NCBI GenBank assembly: GCA_040881945.1
Contig: JBBECF010000063.1
Location: 1 to 6,109, forward strand
Length of the DNA stretch: 6,109 nucleotides
Source of the DNA: JBBECF01 sp040881945
Lineage (GTDB): Bacteria; Pseudomonadota; Alphaproteobacteria; Dongiales; Dongiaceae
Reading direction: 5' to 3'
Position numbers and translations under genes: made by a program. Each line of letters begins with the position of its first letter. Position 1 is the stretch's first letter. The notes under the pieces were generated by a model. That model ran no database searches and had not been told where the DNA came from. It saw only the letters and a program-made list of their open reading frames with translations. This document shows positions 1 through 5,841 of the stretch, one piece after another.

Positions 1-1190
1 AGCTGCGCCTTCAAATACGCGCTCTCCGGCAGGGCCGGGTGGACCGGGTGGTCGGGGGCGGCGCCCGAGGCGAGGAGCACGCGGCCCTCGCGCCCGGCGT
101 CGTGCAGGCCGCGGCCGACCTGCTCGGCGAACAGCGCCGGCTCGAGGTTGTGCGAGCAGGACGCGATGAACAGCAGGCCCTCGGGCCGGACCAGCGCGGC
201 GGCCATCCGCGCCAGCTTGCGATAGGCGCGCGCCCCGCCCTTCACGTCCTTGCGCGACTTGACGAAGGCGGGCGGGTCGGCGGTCACCAGGTCGAAGCGC
301 TCGCCCGCGTCGCCGAGCCGTTGCAGGGTCTGGAACACCTCGCCGCGCTCGAACCGGCAGCGCCCCGCGACGCCGTTCAGCGCGGCCGAGCGCGCGGCCA
401 GCGCCAGCGCCGGCTCCGAGCGATCGACGACGGTGACCTCGGCGGCGCCGGCGGCGGCGGCCTGGACCGCGAAGCCGCCGCTGTAGCCGTAGAGGTCGAG
501 CATCCGGGCGCCGGCGGCCAGCCGCGCGACGGCCGCGCGGTTGTCGCGCTGGTCGAAGAACCAGCCGGTCTTCTGTCCGCCCTCGAGGTCGGCGAGGAAG
601 CGGACGCCGTTCTCGATCACCTCGACCGGGCCGTCGAGCCGGCCGCGCGCGAGGCGGACATGGGAATCCAGCCCTTCGAGGCCGCGCGCCGGCGCGTCGT
701 TGCGCAACAGGACGGTGGCCGGCGCCAGCACCTCGTCGAGGGCGGCGAGCAGCTCCGGCAGCAGCCGCTCCATGCCGGCGGTGTTGAGCTGGACGACCAG
801 GGCCGGCCCGAAGCGGTCGATAACGGCGCCGGGCAGGCCGTCGGCCTCGGCGTGGACCAGGCGGTAATAGGGCGCCGGGACGAGGCGCTCGCGCAGGCGC
901 AGGGCGCGGGCCAGGCGGTCGGCGAGCCAGCGTCGGTCGATCGCCGCCGCGGCGTCGCGCGACATGACCCGGGCGGCGATCAGCGGGTGCGGGTTGAACA
1001 TGGCGACGCCGAGCGCGCGGCCGTCATGGCTGGCCAGCCGCACCAAGGCGCCGGGCGGCAGCGCCTTGGCCGCGGCGTCCATTTCCACCTCGTTGGAATA
1101 GACCCAGGGGTGGCCGCCGGCGACGCGGCGGTGGGCGCCGGGCCGCAGCGTCACGGTCGGCCGCCCGGCCGTGGCGGGGGCCTCGCTCAT
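1..1190 (-). CDS. rlmI: RlmI-type 23S rRNA m5C methyltransferase (class I SAM-dependent), 3' end cut by window edge
   Basis: Reads continuously from ATG at 1190 to the left edge: 396 complete codons and no stop. The visible C-terminus, HPALPESAYLKAQ, is the usual tail of this family, so only a few residues should be missing (E. coli RlmI is 396 aa). Residues about 12-85 look like the N-terminal PUA-like RNA-binding domain (GGHPWVYSNEV at 25-35). The C-terminal Rossmann methyltransferase domain has DLYGYSGGF at 232-240 (SAM-binding motif I), DPPAF at 305-309 (motif IV) and ASCSH at 343-347, whose Cys345 should be the catalytic cysteine of motif VI. The family methylates a cytosine C5 in 23S rRNA (C1962 in E. 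coli), using SAM in the cytoplasm. The start overlaps the stop of the upstream transpeptidase gene (ATGA) and has no clear Shine-Dalgarno sequence, which suggests translational coupling. The family is secure; the exact target cytosine is inferred. Confidence 0.9.
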   Translation of the reverse strand, partial: MSEAPATAGRPTVTLRPGAHRRVAGGHPWVYSNEVEMDAAAKALPPGALVRLASHDGRALGVAMFNPHPLIAARVMSRDAAAAIDRRWLADRLARALRLRERLVPAPYYRLVHAEADGLPGAVIDRFGPALVVQLNTAGMERLLPELLAALDEVLAPATVLLRNDAPARGLEGLDSHVRLARGRLDGPVEVIENGVRFLADLEGGQKTGWFFDQRDNRAAVARLAAGARMLDLYGYSGGFAVQAAAAGAAEVTVVDRSEPALALAARSAALNGVAGRCRFERGEVFQTLQRLGDAGERFDLVTADPPAFVKSRKDVKGGARAYRKLARMAAALVRPEGLLFIASCSHNLEPALFAEQVGRGLHDAGREGRVLLASGAAPDHPVHPALPESAYLKAQ

Positions 1191-2920
1191 TCGCCGAGCG
1201 CCACGCCTTCGCGGCGCGGGTCGGCGCCGCCGACCAGGCCGGCCGGGGTGACCGCAATGGCGTGCAGGCCGCTGGTCATCTCGCGCAGCTCGACCTCGTG
1301 GCCGAGCGCCTCCAGGGTCGGCCCGATGCCGGCCACGGCCGTGTCCGCCTCGAGCACGGTCGCGCCGTTGCGGTTGACGAAGTTGGGCAGGGCCACGGCC
1401 GCCTGCGGGTCGAGATTCCAGTCGAGCACGGCGACGATCGCCTTGACGACGTAGCCGATGATCGACGCGCCGCCCGGCGAGCCGACCGCGAGCCGCAGCC
1501 GGCCGCCGCCGTCGAGCACCAGCGTCGGCGCCATCGAGCTGCGCGGCCGCTTGCCCGGCTCGACCCGGTTGGCGACGGGCATGCCGTTGCGCTCCGGCCG
1601 GAATGCGAAGTCGGTGAGCTGGTTGTTGAGCAGGAAGCCGCGCACCATGAGGCGCGAGCCGAAGGCACCCTCGATGCTCGAGGTGAAGCTGACGGCGTTG
1701 CCTTCGGCGTCGACGACGCTGAGATGGCTGGTCGAGGGCGGCTCCGGCGCCGCCGGCGGCGTCGCCCAGGCGACATCGCCGCCGAGCCGCCCGGGCTCGG
1801 CCACCCCGAGGCTGCGCGCCGGCGAGATCGCCTCGGCGCGGCGGTGCAGATAGGCGGCCGACAACAGCTCGCCGACCGGCACCGCGACGAAGTCGTCGTC
1901 GGCGAGATAGCGGTTGCGGTCGGCGAAGGCGAGGCGGCTGGCCTCGGCGATCAGATGCACCGCCTCGAACGACGCGGGGTCGAGCGCCGCCAAATCGAAG
2001 CCTTCGAGCAGCCCGAGGATCTGCAACGTCGCGACCCCGCCGGAGGTCGGCGGCGGCATGCCGCACACGGTCCATCGGCGGTACGGGCGGCACAGGGCCG
2101 GCCTCGCCTTGGCGCGGTACTCGGCCAGGTCGCTCTCGGTCAGGCGCCCCGGATTTCCCGGCGCGCCCTGCACCGTGGCGACGATGTCGCGGGCGATCGG
2201 GCCGCGATAGAAGGCGTCGGCGCCGCCGGCGGCGACCGCCCGCAAGGTCGCGGCGAAATCGGGGTTGCGCAGCACGGCGCCGGCCGGCCGGGCGGCGCCC
2301 TCGGCGTCGAAGAAATAGGCCGCGGCGGCCGGGTAAGTCCGCAGGTATTCGTCCTCGGCGATCAGCTTGGCGAGGCGCGGCGATACCGCGAAGCCCCGTT
2401 CGGCCAGGTCGATCGCCGGCTCGAACAGTCGCGCCCAGGGCAGCCGGCCGTGCTCGCGATGCGCCAGCTCGAGCAGACGCAGCGTGCCCGGCACGCCGAC
2501 CGACAGGCCGCCGACGACGGCGTCGTCGAATTCCATCGGTTCGCCCTGGGGGTCGAGGAACATGTCGGGGGTGGCCGCCGCCGGGGCGGTCTCGCGGCCG
2601 TCATAGGCGTCGATCGTGCCGCCCGCGGCGGCGAAGTGCAGGAGGAACCCGCCGCCGCCGATGCCCGAGGACTGCGGCTCGACCAGGTTCAGCACCATCT
2701 GCGCGGCGATCGCGGCGTCGACGGCGCTGCCGCCGGCGCGCAGCATGGCGAGCCCGGCCTCGGCGGCAAGCGGGTTGGCGGCGGCAACCATCTGCCGCGC
2801 GCCGGCCGGGACGAGCGCGTCCCTGGCCGTCGGCGCGGACGCGCAGGCCGCCGCGACCAGCAGCAGGAGGGCGGCAAACGGCCGAATCGGGGTGGAGCGC
2901 GGGGGCTTCAGAACCGGCAT
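1187..2920 (-). CDS. ggt: Gamma-glutamyltranspeptidase precursor (Ntn hydrolase), exported, possible lipoprotein
   Basis: 577 aa; E. coli Ggt is 580. The enzyme cleaves gamma-glutamyl bonds, as in glutathione, and transfers the glutamyl group to water or amino acids, usually in the periplasm. The precursor cuts itself into two subunits. Here the expected new N-terminus is Thr397 in STSHLSVVD, giving a large subunit of about 27-396 and a small one of 397-577 (181 aa). Other matches are Arg109 in DGRETAP (substrate carboxylate), Asp437 in NNQLTDF, Ser461-Ser462 in KRPRSSM and Gly483-Gly484 in GSPGGAS (oxyanion hole). ATG 2920 was chosen because it begins a signal sequence: basic residues, the hydrophobic stretch PFAALLLLVAAA, then Cys26. 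VAAAC could be a lipobox; signal peptidase I cleavage just after is the alternative. The frame stays open about 300 codons further upstream, but this is antisense to panB and is rejected. No good ribosome binding site is visible. The gene overlaps the next gene by 4 bp. Confidence 0.93.
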   Translation of the reverse strand: MPVLKPPRSTPIRPFAALLLLVAAACASAPTARDALVPAGARQMVAAANPLAAEAGLAMLRAGGSAVDAAIAAQMVLNLVEPQSSGIGGGGFLLHFAAAGGTIDAYDGRETAPAAATPDMFLDPQGEPMEFDDAVVGGLSVGVPGTLRLLELAHREHGRLPWARLFEPAIDLAERGFAVSPRLAKLIAEDEYLRTYPAAAAYFFDAEGAARPAGAVLRNPDFAATLRAVAAGGADAFYRGPIARDIVATVQGAPGNPGRLTESDLAEYRAKARPALCRPYRRWTVCGMPPPTSGGVATLQILGLLEGFDLAALDPASFEAVHLIAEASRLAFADRNRYLADDDFVAVPVGELLSAAYLHRRAEAISPARSLGVAEPGRLGGDVAWATPPAAPEPPSTSHLSVVDAEGNAVSFTSSIEGAFGSRLMVRGFLLNNQLTDFAFRPERNGMPVANRVEPGKRPRSSMAPTLVLDGGGRLRLAVGSPGGASIIGYVVKAIVAVLDWNLDPQAAVALPNFVNRNGATVLEADTAVAGIGPTLEALGHEVELREMTSGLHAIAVTPAGLVGGADPRREGVALGE

Positions 2921-2969
2921 GGGGATACATAATCGAAATCGCCCGCCATCGGCCAGCCCGTCGGCGAGA

Positions 2970-3005
2970 AAGGTCATTGTGCGCTGCACCATATCGGGCG
3001 TACAA
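2970..3005 (-). promoter_or_regulatory. Candidate ggt promoter
   Basis: On the minus strand, TTGTAC (3005-3000) and CACAAT (2981-2976) are 18 bp apart and resemble sigma-70 -35 and -10 boxes (3/6 and 4/6 matches). A start near 2969 would give a leader of about 50 nt to ATG 2920. The call rests only on sequence resemblance. Confidence 0.3.
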
Positions 3006-3006
3006 G
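2977..3006 (+). promoter_or_regulatory. Candidate panBC promoter
   Basis: TTGTGC (2977-2982) and TACAAG (3001-3006), 18 bp apart, resemble sigma-70 boxes (3/6 and 4/6 matches). Transcription would begin near 3012, about 25 nt ahead of the panB start. It covers the same bases as the ggt candidate on the other strand. Confidence 0.3.
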
Positions 3007-3026
3007 TTAAGGACGCCGGCCCGTTC

Positions 3027-3032
3027 GAGGAG
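3027..3032 (+). promoter_or_regulatory. panB ribosome binding site
   Basis: GAGGAG lies 5 bp before the GTG at 3038. It is the best Shine-Dalgarno sequence in the window, and it supports this GTG as the panB start. Confidence 0.7.
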
Positions 3033-3037
3033 CGAAG

Positions 3038-3868
3038 GTGAGCACCGAAAACCGCACCAGCCGGATCACCGTGCCGGAGCTGCGCGCCCGCAAGGGCGGC
3101 GCGCCCATCGTCTGCCTCACCGCCTATACGACGCCGATGGCGCAGCGCCTCGATCCGCATGTCGATCTGCTGATGGTCGGCGATTCGCTCGGCATGGTGC
3201 TGTACGGGTTCGACAGCACGCTGCCGGTGACGCTCGACATGATGATCGCGCACGGGGCGGCGGTGCGGCGCGGCAGCGCGCGCGCCTGCCTCGTCGTCGA
3301 TCTGCCGTTCGGCAGCTACCAGGAATCGCCGGCCGCCGCCTTTCGCGCGGCGGCGCGCGTCATGGCGGAGACCGGCTGTTCCGCGGTCAAGCTCGAGGGC
3401 GGGCGCGAGATGGCCGACACCGTCGCCTTCCTGACCGCGCGCGGCGTGCCCGTCATGGGCCATGTCGGCTTGACCCCGCAGTCGGTCCACCGCCTCGGCG
3501 GCTACCGGGCGCGCGGGCGCGGCGAGCAGCAGGCGGGCGCGATCCTGGCCGACGCCGCGGCCATCGCCGAGGCCGGCGCCTTTTCGCTGGTGCTCGAGGG
3601 CATGGTCGAGCCGCTGGCCCGCGACGTGACCGGGAAGATCGCGATCCCGACCATCGGCATCGGCGCCTCGCCGGCCTGCGACGGCCAGGTGCTGGTGACC
3701 GAGGACTTGACCGGCCTGTTCGGCGCCTTCACCCCGAAATTCGTCAAGCGCTACGCCGAGATTGGCGAGACGATCGGGCAGGCGGCGGCGGCCTACGCCG
3801 CCGACGTGCGCGCGCGCCGCTTCCCCGGCCCCGAGCACTGCTTCGCCGCCCGCCCCGAGGCGCGATGA
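3038..3868 (+). CDS. panB: 3-methyl-2-oxobutanoate hydroxymethyltransferase (ketopantoate hydroxymethyltransferase)
   Basis: 276 aa from a GTG start (E. coli PanB is 264 aa). This cytoplasmic enzyme transfers a hydroxymethyl group from 5,10-methylenetetrahydrofolate to 2-oxoisovalerate to make ketopantoate, the first committed step to pantothenate and CoA. It folds as a TIM barrel. The signature residues are all present: MVGDSLGMVLYG with Asp49 and Ser50 (metal and substrate), Asp88 in VVDLPFG (metal), Lys118 and Glu120 in AVKLEGG, His142 in MGHVGLTPQ, Glu187 in LVLEGMVEPLA (catalytic in E. coli), and IGIGAS at 206-211 near the end of the barrel. The start is fixed by GAGGAG 5 bp upstream. 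The stop overlaps the panC start (ATGA), so the pair should be one operon with coupled translation. Ketopantoate reductase (panE or an ilvC product) is not in the window and must be encoded elsewhere. Confidence 0.97.
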   Translation: MSTENRTSRITVPELRARKGGAPIVCLTAYTTPMAQRLDPHVDLLMVGDSLGMVLYGFDSTLPVTLDMMIAHGAAVRRGSARACLVVDLPFGSYQESPAAAFRAAARVMAETGCSAVKLEGGREMADTVAFLTARGVPVMGHVGLTPQSVHRLGGYRARGRGEQQAGAILADAAAIAEAGAFSLVLEGMVEPLARDVTGKIAIPTIGIGASPACDGQVLVTEDLTGLFGAFTPKFVKRYAEIGETIGQAAAAYAADVRARRFPGPEHCFAARPEAR

Positions 3869-4785
3869 GCGCGACGCTCGCCTCGGCGAAGCCTCCGGCG
3901 AAGCCAGGGCCGCTGCGCGTCGTGCGCACGGTCGCCGAGTTGCGCGCCGCCGTGGCCGCTTGGCGCGCCGCCGGCGCGATGGTCGGGCTGGTGCCGACGA
4001 TGGGGGCGCTGCACGACGGCCACCTCGCCCTGGTCGCGCGGGCGCGGGCCGAGACCGCGCGCACGGTCGTCACGCTGTTCGTCAACCCGACCCAGTTCGG
4101 CGCGAACGAGGACCTCGCCGGCTATCCGCGCGACGAGGCCGGCGACCGGGCGCGGCTCGAAGCGGCCGGCGCCGATCTCCTGTTCGCGCCGGCGGCGGCG
4201 GAGATGTATCCGCCGGGCTTCGCCACCACGGTCGCCGTCGCCGGCCTGACCGAGCATCTGTGCGGGCCGTTCCGGCCCGGCCATTTCGCCGGGGTCGCCA
4301 CGGTCGTGACCAAGCTGTTGCTGCAATCGCTGCCCGACGCCGCCTATTTCGGCGAGAAGGACTTCCAGCAGCTTCAGGTCGTCCGGCGGCTGGCGCGCGA
4401 CCTCGATATCCTCGCGCGCATCGTCGGCGTGCCGACGGTGCGCGACGCCGACGGCCTGGCGCTGTCGTCGCGCAACCGCAACCTCACGACCGCCGAGCGG
4501 GCTGCCGCCGCCGCCCTGCCGCGGATGTTGCGCCGGTTCGCCGAGCGCCTGGCCGGCGGCGCCGCCGCCGCCGACGAGGCCGCCTGGGGCTGGGCGGAAC
4601 TCCTGCGCGCCGGGTTCGCCAAGGTGGATTACGTCCTGGCCTGCGACGCCGAGACGTTGCAGCCGGTCGCGCGCGTCGCGGCGGCGCCGGTCCGCGTCTT
4701 CGCCGCCGCCTGGCTCGGCCGCACGCGGCTCATCGACAACATGGCCGTCGCGCTCAGCGCGGCCGGCGCACGATCGGCTGGATGA
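3865..4785 (+). CDS. panC: Pantothenate synthetase (pantoate--beta-alanine ligase)
   Basis: 306 aa; E. coli PanC is 283 aa. The enzyme joins pantoate and beta-alanine to make pantothenate, using ATP and passing through a pantoyl-adenylate. It is a dimeric member of the class I tRNA-synthetase-like nucleotidyltransferase superfamily. Motifs in order: VPTMGALHDGH at 43-53 with the HxGH ATP-binding signature (His50, His53), FVNPTQF at 72-78 with Gln77 expected to bind pantoate, GEKDFQQL at 163-170, and LSSRN at 200-204 in place of the KMSKS loop. RLIDN at 288-292 is the usual end of the family. The protein has about 15 extra residues at the N-terminus, rich in Ala, Pro and Lys, and about 14 after RLIDN. 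GAGG lies only 4 bp before the ATG, so initiation probably depends on the overlap with panB. The last 32 bp overlap the end of gpt on the other strand. Confidence 0.96.
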   Translation: MSATLASAKPPAKPGPLRVVRTVAELRAAVAAWRAAGAMVGLVPTMGALHDGHLALVARARAETARTVVTLFVNPTQFGANEDLAGYPRDEAGDRARLEAAGADLLFAPAAAEMYPPGFATTVAVAGLTEHLCGPFRPGHFAGVATVVTKLLLQSLPDAAYFGEKDFQQLQVVRRLARDLDILARIVGVPTVRDADGLALSSRNRNLTTAERAAAAALPRMLRRFAERLAGGAAAADEAAWGWAELLRAGFAKVDYVLACDAETLQPVARVAAAPVRVFAAAWLGRTRLIDNMAVALSAAGARSAG

Positions 4786-5239
4786 ACTGCGGTTCGATGT
4801 CCCAGGGGAACAGGATCCAGGTATCCTGGCTAACCTCGGTGACGAAGGTGTCGACCAGCGGCCGGCCCGCCGGCTTGGCATAGACCGTCGCGAAATGGGC
4901 GCGCGGCAGCATCTCGCGCACCCGCTTCGCCGTGCTGCCGGTGTCGACCAGGTCGTCGACGATCAGCCAGCCGGTGCCGTCGCCCTCGACCGTCTTCAGC
5001 ACCGTGAGCGCGCTCTGCCGGCGATCGTCGTAGCTGGCGATGCACACCGTGTCGATCAGGCGGATGTCGAGCTCGCGCGCCACCACCGCGGCCGGCACCA
5101 GCCCGCCGCGGGTGATCGCGACGATGCCTTTCCACGGGCCGCCGTCGATCAGCCGCCAGGCGAGCGCCTTGGCGTTGCGGTGCAGCTCTTCCCACGACAC
5201 CGGAAAGGTCTTGGTGATATCGCTCGGTATGATCGACAC
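4754..5239 (-). CDS. gpt: Xanthine-guanine phosphoribosyltransferase
   Basis: 161 aa (E. coli Gpt is 152 aa). It salvages guanine and xanthine, and more weakly hypoxanthine, by joining the base to PRPP to give GMP, XMP or IMP. In E. coli the enzyme associates with the inner face of the membrane. The match to E. coli Gpt is close along the whole length: WKGIVAITRGGLVP at 36-49, VARELDIRLIDTVCIASYD at 53-71, the PRPP-binding loop IVDDLVDTGSTA at 93-104 with Asp95-Asp96, the purine-contact region FATVYAKPAGRPLVD at 116-130 with Lys122, and QDTWILFPWD at 138-147. The loop reads TGST where E. coli has TGGT. GTG at 5239 was chosen because homology begins about ten residues later and AGGGG lies 9 bp upstream. 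The frame is open to 5557, but the extra 106 residues are Arg/Pro-rich with no family similarity and are rejected. Confidence 0.95.
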   Translation of the reverse strand: MSIIPSDITKTFPVSWEELHRNAKALAWRLIDGGPWKGIVAITRGGLVPAAVVARELDIRLIDTVCIASYDDRRQSALTVLKTVEGDGTGWLIVDDLVDTGSTAKRVREMLPRAHFATVYAKPAGRPLVDTFVTEVSQDTWILFPWDIEPQFIQPIVRRPR

Positions 5240-5248
5240 GGCGCCGGA

Positions 5249-5253
5249 CCCCT
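5249..5253 (-). promoter_or_regulatory. gpt ribosome binding site
   Basis: AGGGG on the minus strand, 9 bp before the GTG at 5239. It favours this start over the long upstream extension of the frame, which has no comparable site at a plausible place. Confidence 0.5.
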
Positions 5254-5273
5254 GTAGGCCATTGGAAGGGTAA

Positions 5274-5302
5274 GATGTAGCGTGCGGCGCCGCCGGCGGC
5301 AA
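5274..5302 (-). promoter_or_regulatory. Candidate proximal gpt promoter
   Basis: TTGCCG (5302-5297) and TACATC (5279-5274) are 17 bp apart on the minus strand. The -35 box matches 4/6 and the -10 box 3/6 of the sigma-70 consensus. A start near 5267 would give a leader of about 28 nt that contains the AGGGG site. It lies downstream of the terminator-like hairpin at 5372-5398, so it would drive gpt independently of that structure. Confidence 0.35.
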
Positions 5303-5362
5303 CGGCTGCGCCGACGACGATCGCCGAGGGGGCGGCCAGCGCCGTCCGCATCGGCCCGCGGC

Positions 5363-5398
5363 AAAAGAGAACCGGCGCCGCAAAGAGCGCGGCGCCGG
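5363..5398 (-). terminator. Intrinsic-terminator-like hairpin with T-tract, minus strand
   Basis: A perfect 10-bp inverted repeat, CCGGCGCCGC (5398-5389) and GCGGCGCCGG (5381-5372), encloses a 7-nt loop and is followed on the minus strand by TTCTCTTTT (5371-5363). That is the layout of a Rho-independent terminator. The plus strand has no T-run after the stem. No protein gene on the minus strand lies upstream for it to end, so it probably terminates a small RNA or acts as an attenuator in a long gpt leader. Confidence 0.6.
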
Positions 5399-5446
5399 GC
5401 TCTGGGTTGGTCGATGGGTGTAGAGGCGTGTGCGAATTCGAAGCGC
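5363..5446 (-). ncRNA. Candidate small RNA or gpt leader, about 84 nt
   Basis: This is inferred from a promoter-like pair (TTGCCG 5480-5475, 17 bp, TAGGGT 5457-5452) placed just ahead of a terminator-like hairpin (5398-5363), with no credible reading frame between them. The predicted transcript would begin near 5446 and end in the T-tract. Its middle part (about 5440-5404) is less GC-rich than its surroundings and appears mostly unpaired, as expected for a target-binding region. I do not recognise it as a known RNA family. If polymerase reads through, the same transcript would become a leader of roughly 200 nt for gpt. Confidence 0.35.
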
Positions 5447-5451
5447 CGCCA

Positions 5452-5480
5452 ACCCTACGCCCGGCGCGGCGCGGCGGCAA
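5452..5480 (-). promoter_or_regulatory. Candidate promoter of the small RNA or long gpt leader
   Basis: TTGCCG (5480-5475) and TAGGGT (5457-5452) with a 17-bp spacer, on the minus strand. The -10 box and its preceding GT equal those of the tRNA promoter candidate on the other strand (5539-5544), which makes each call more credible. Confidence 0.4.
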
Positions 5481-5497
5481 CCGGCATCGCCGCAAGT

Positions 5498-5577
5498 CCC
5501 TTGGGGCGGCGCGCTTGCCATGCCGGCGCGGCTTCGTGTAGGGTCCGCCGCCGGCACGGTAGCGCCGCCCCCAAGGG
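5498..5577. repeat. Long imperfect palindrome around the tRNA promoter candidate
   Basis: CCCTTGGGGCGGCGC (5498-5512) is the reverse complement of GCGCCGCCCCCAAGGG (5562-5577) except for one extra C/G in the right arm. Nested inside, TGCCGGC (5521-5527) pairs with GCCGGCA (5550-5556). The centre carries the TAGGGT box. It could be a regulator-binding site, a REP-like intergenic palindrome, or partly chance in very GC-rich DNA. Confidence 0.5.
5515..5544 (+). promoter_or_regulatory. Candidate tRNA-Arg promoter
   Basis: TTGCCA (5515-5520) and TAGGGT (5539-5544) with an 18-bp spacer. Transcription would begin near 5551, leaving a 5' leader of about 44 nt for RNase P to remove before the mature tRNA at 5595. 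Confidence 0.4.
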
Positions 5578-5594
5578 CCGGCGGGCCGGCGTTT

Positions 5595-5671
5595 GCGCCC
5601 GTAGCTCAACTGGATAGAGCATCAGACTACGGATCTGAGGGTTGGGAGTTCGAATCTCTCCGGGCGCGCCA
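5595..5671 (+). tRNA. tRNA-Arg (anticodon ACG)
   Basis: A complete 77-nt cloverleaf with an encoded CCA. The acceptor stem GCGCCCG (5595-5601) pairs with CGGGCGC (5661-5667), followed by G and CCA (5669-5671). The D arm is GCTC/GAGC with GG in the loop. The anticodon stem TCAGA/TCTGA holds the loop CTACGGA, with ACG at 5629-5631. The variable loop is GGGTT. The T stem GGGAG/CTCTC, with one G-T pair, closes TTCGAAT. In bacteria A34 of this tRNA is normally deaminated to inosine by TadA, so that it reads CGU, CGC and CGA. Confidence 0.97.
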
Positions 5672-5726
5672 ACCTGCCAGCTTCGCCGCGGCCGTCCTCG
5701 GTGATCCGACGCGGCCGGTCGGCAAT

Positions 5727-5744
5727 GGCGCAAAAAGTTGCGCC
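5727..5744 (+). other. Perfect 7-bp hairpin downstream of the tRNA
   Basis: GGCGCAA (5727-5733) and TTGCGCC (5738-5744) pair perfectly around the loop AAAG. CCGG-type sequences on both sides could lengthen the structure. No T-run follows on either strand, so it is not a standard Rho-independent terminator. It may mark the 3' end of the tRNA transcript. Apart from it, nothing is seen in 5672-5827 except an AT-rich patch at about 5793-5825. Confidence 0.35.
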
Positions 5745-5841
5745 CGGCCCGCCTGTCCCGCAAGGTTTCGCTGGTCTTGGCCGGCGGATCGGATTATGTT
5801 GAATACAGTGAATTATTGGTTTGTTGCGGAGTGGCCGACCG

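Noticed and set aside
39..2932. Long plus-strand frames (39-1454 and 1262-2932) opposite rlmI and ggt
   Set aside because: They are high-GC shadow frames with Arg/Ala/Gly/Gln-rich low-complexity products; the other strand encodes clear enzymes with catalytic motifs.
2921..3838. Upstream extension of the ggt frame, giving an 883-residue protein
   Set aside because: The extra part is antisense to panB and Arg/Ala-rich. The signal sequence begins at ATG 2920 and the remaining length matches the family.
3762..4883. Other-frame ORFs over panC on both strands
   Set aside because: They are Arg-rich shadows of panC, which has every motif of its family in one frame.
5240..5450. Purine riboswitch ahead of gpt
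   Set aside because: The leader lacks the conserved three-way junction core sequences. Only a terminator-like hairpin and GC-rich alternative pairings are visible.
5240..5557. Upstream extension of the gpt frame, giving 267 residues
   Set aside because: The added 106 residues have no Gpt similarity and cover the terminator-like hairpin. GTG 5239 with AGGGG upstream fits the family length.
5595..5671. tRNA-Arg as an integration site for a mobile element
   Set aside because: No repeat of the tRNA 3' end and no integrase gene are seen in the window.
5727..5744. Rho-independent terminator for the tRNA
   Set aside because: The hairpin is perfect but no T-run follows on the plus strand, so it is listed only as a hairpin.
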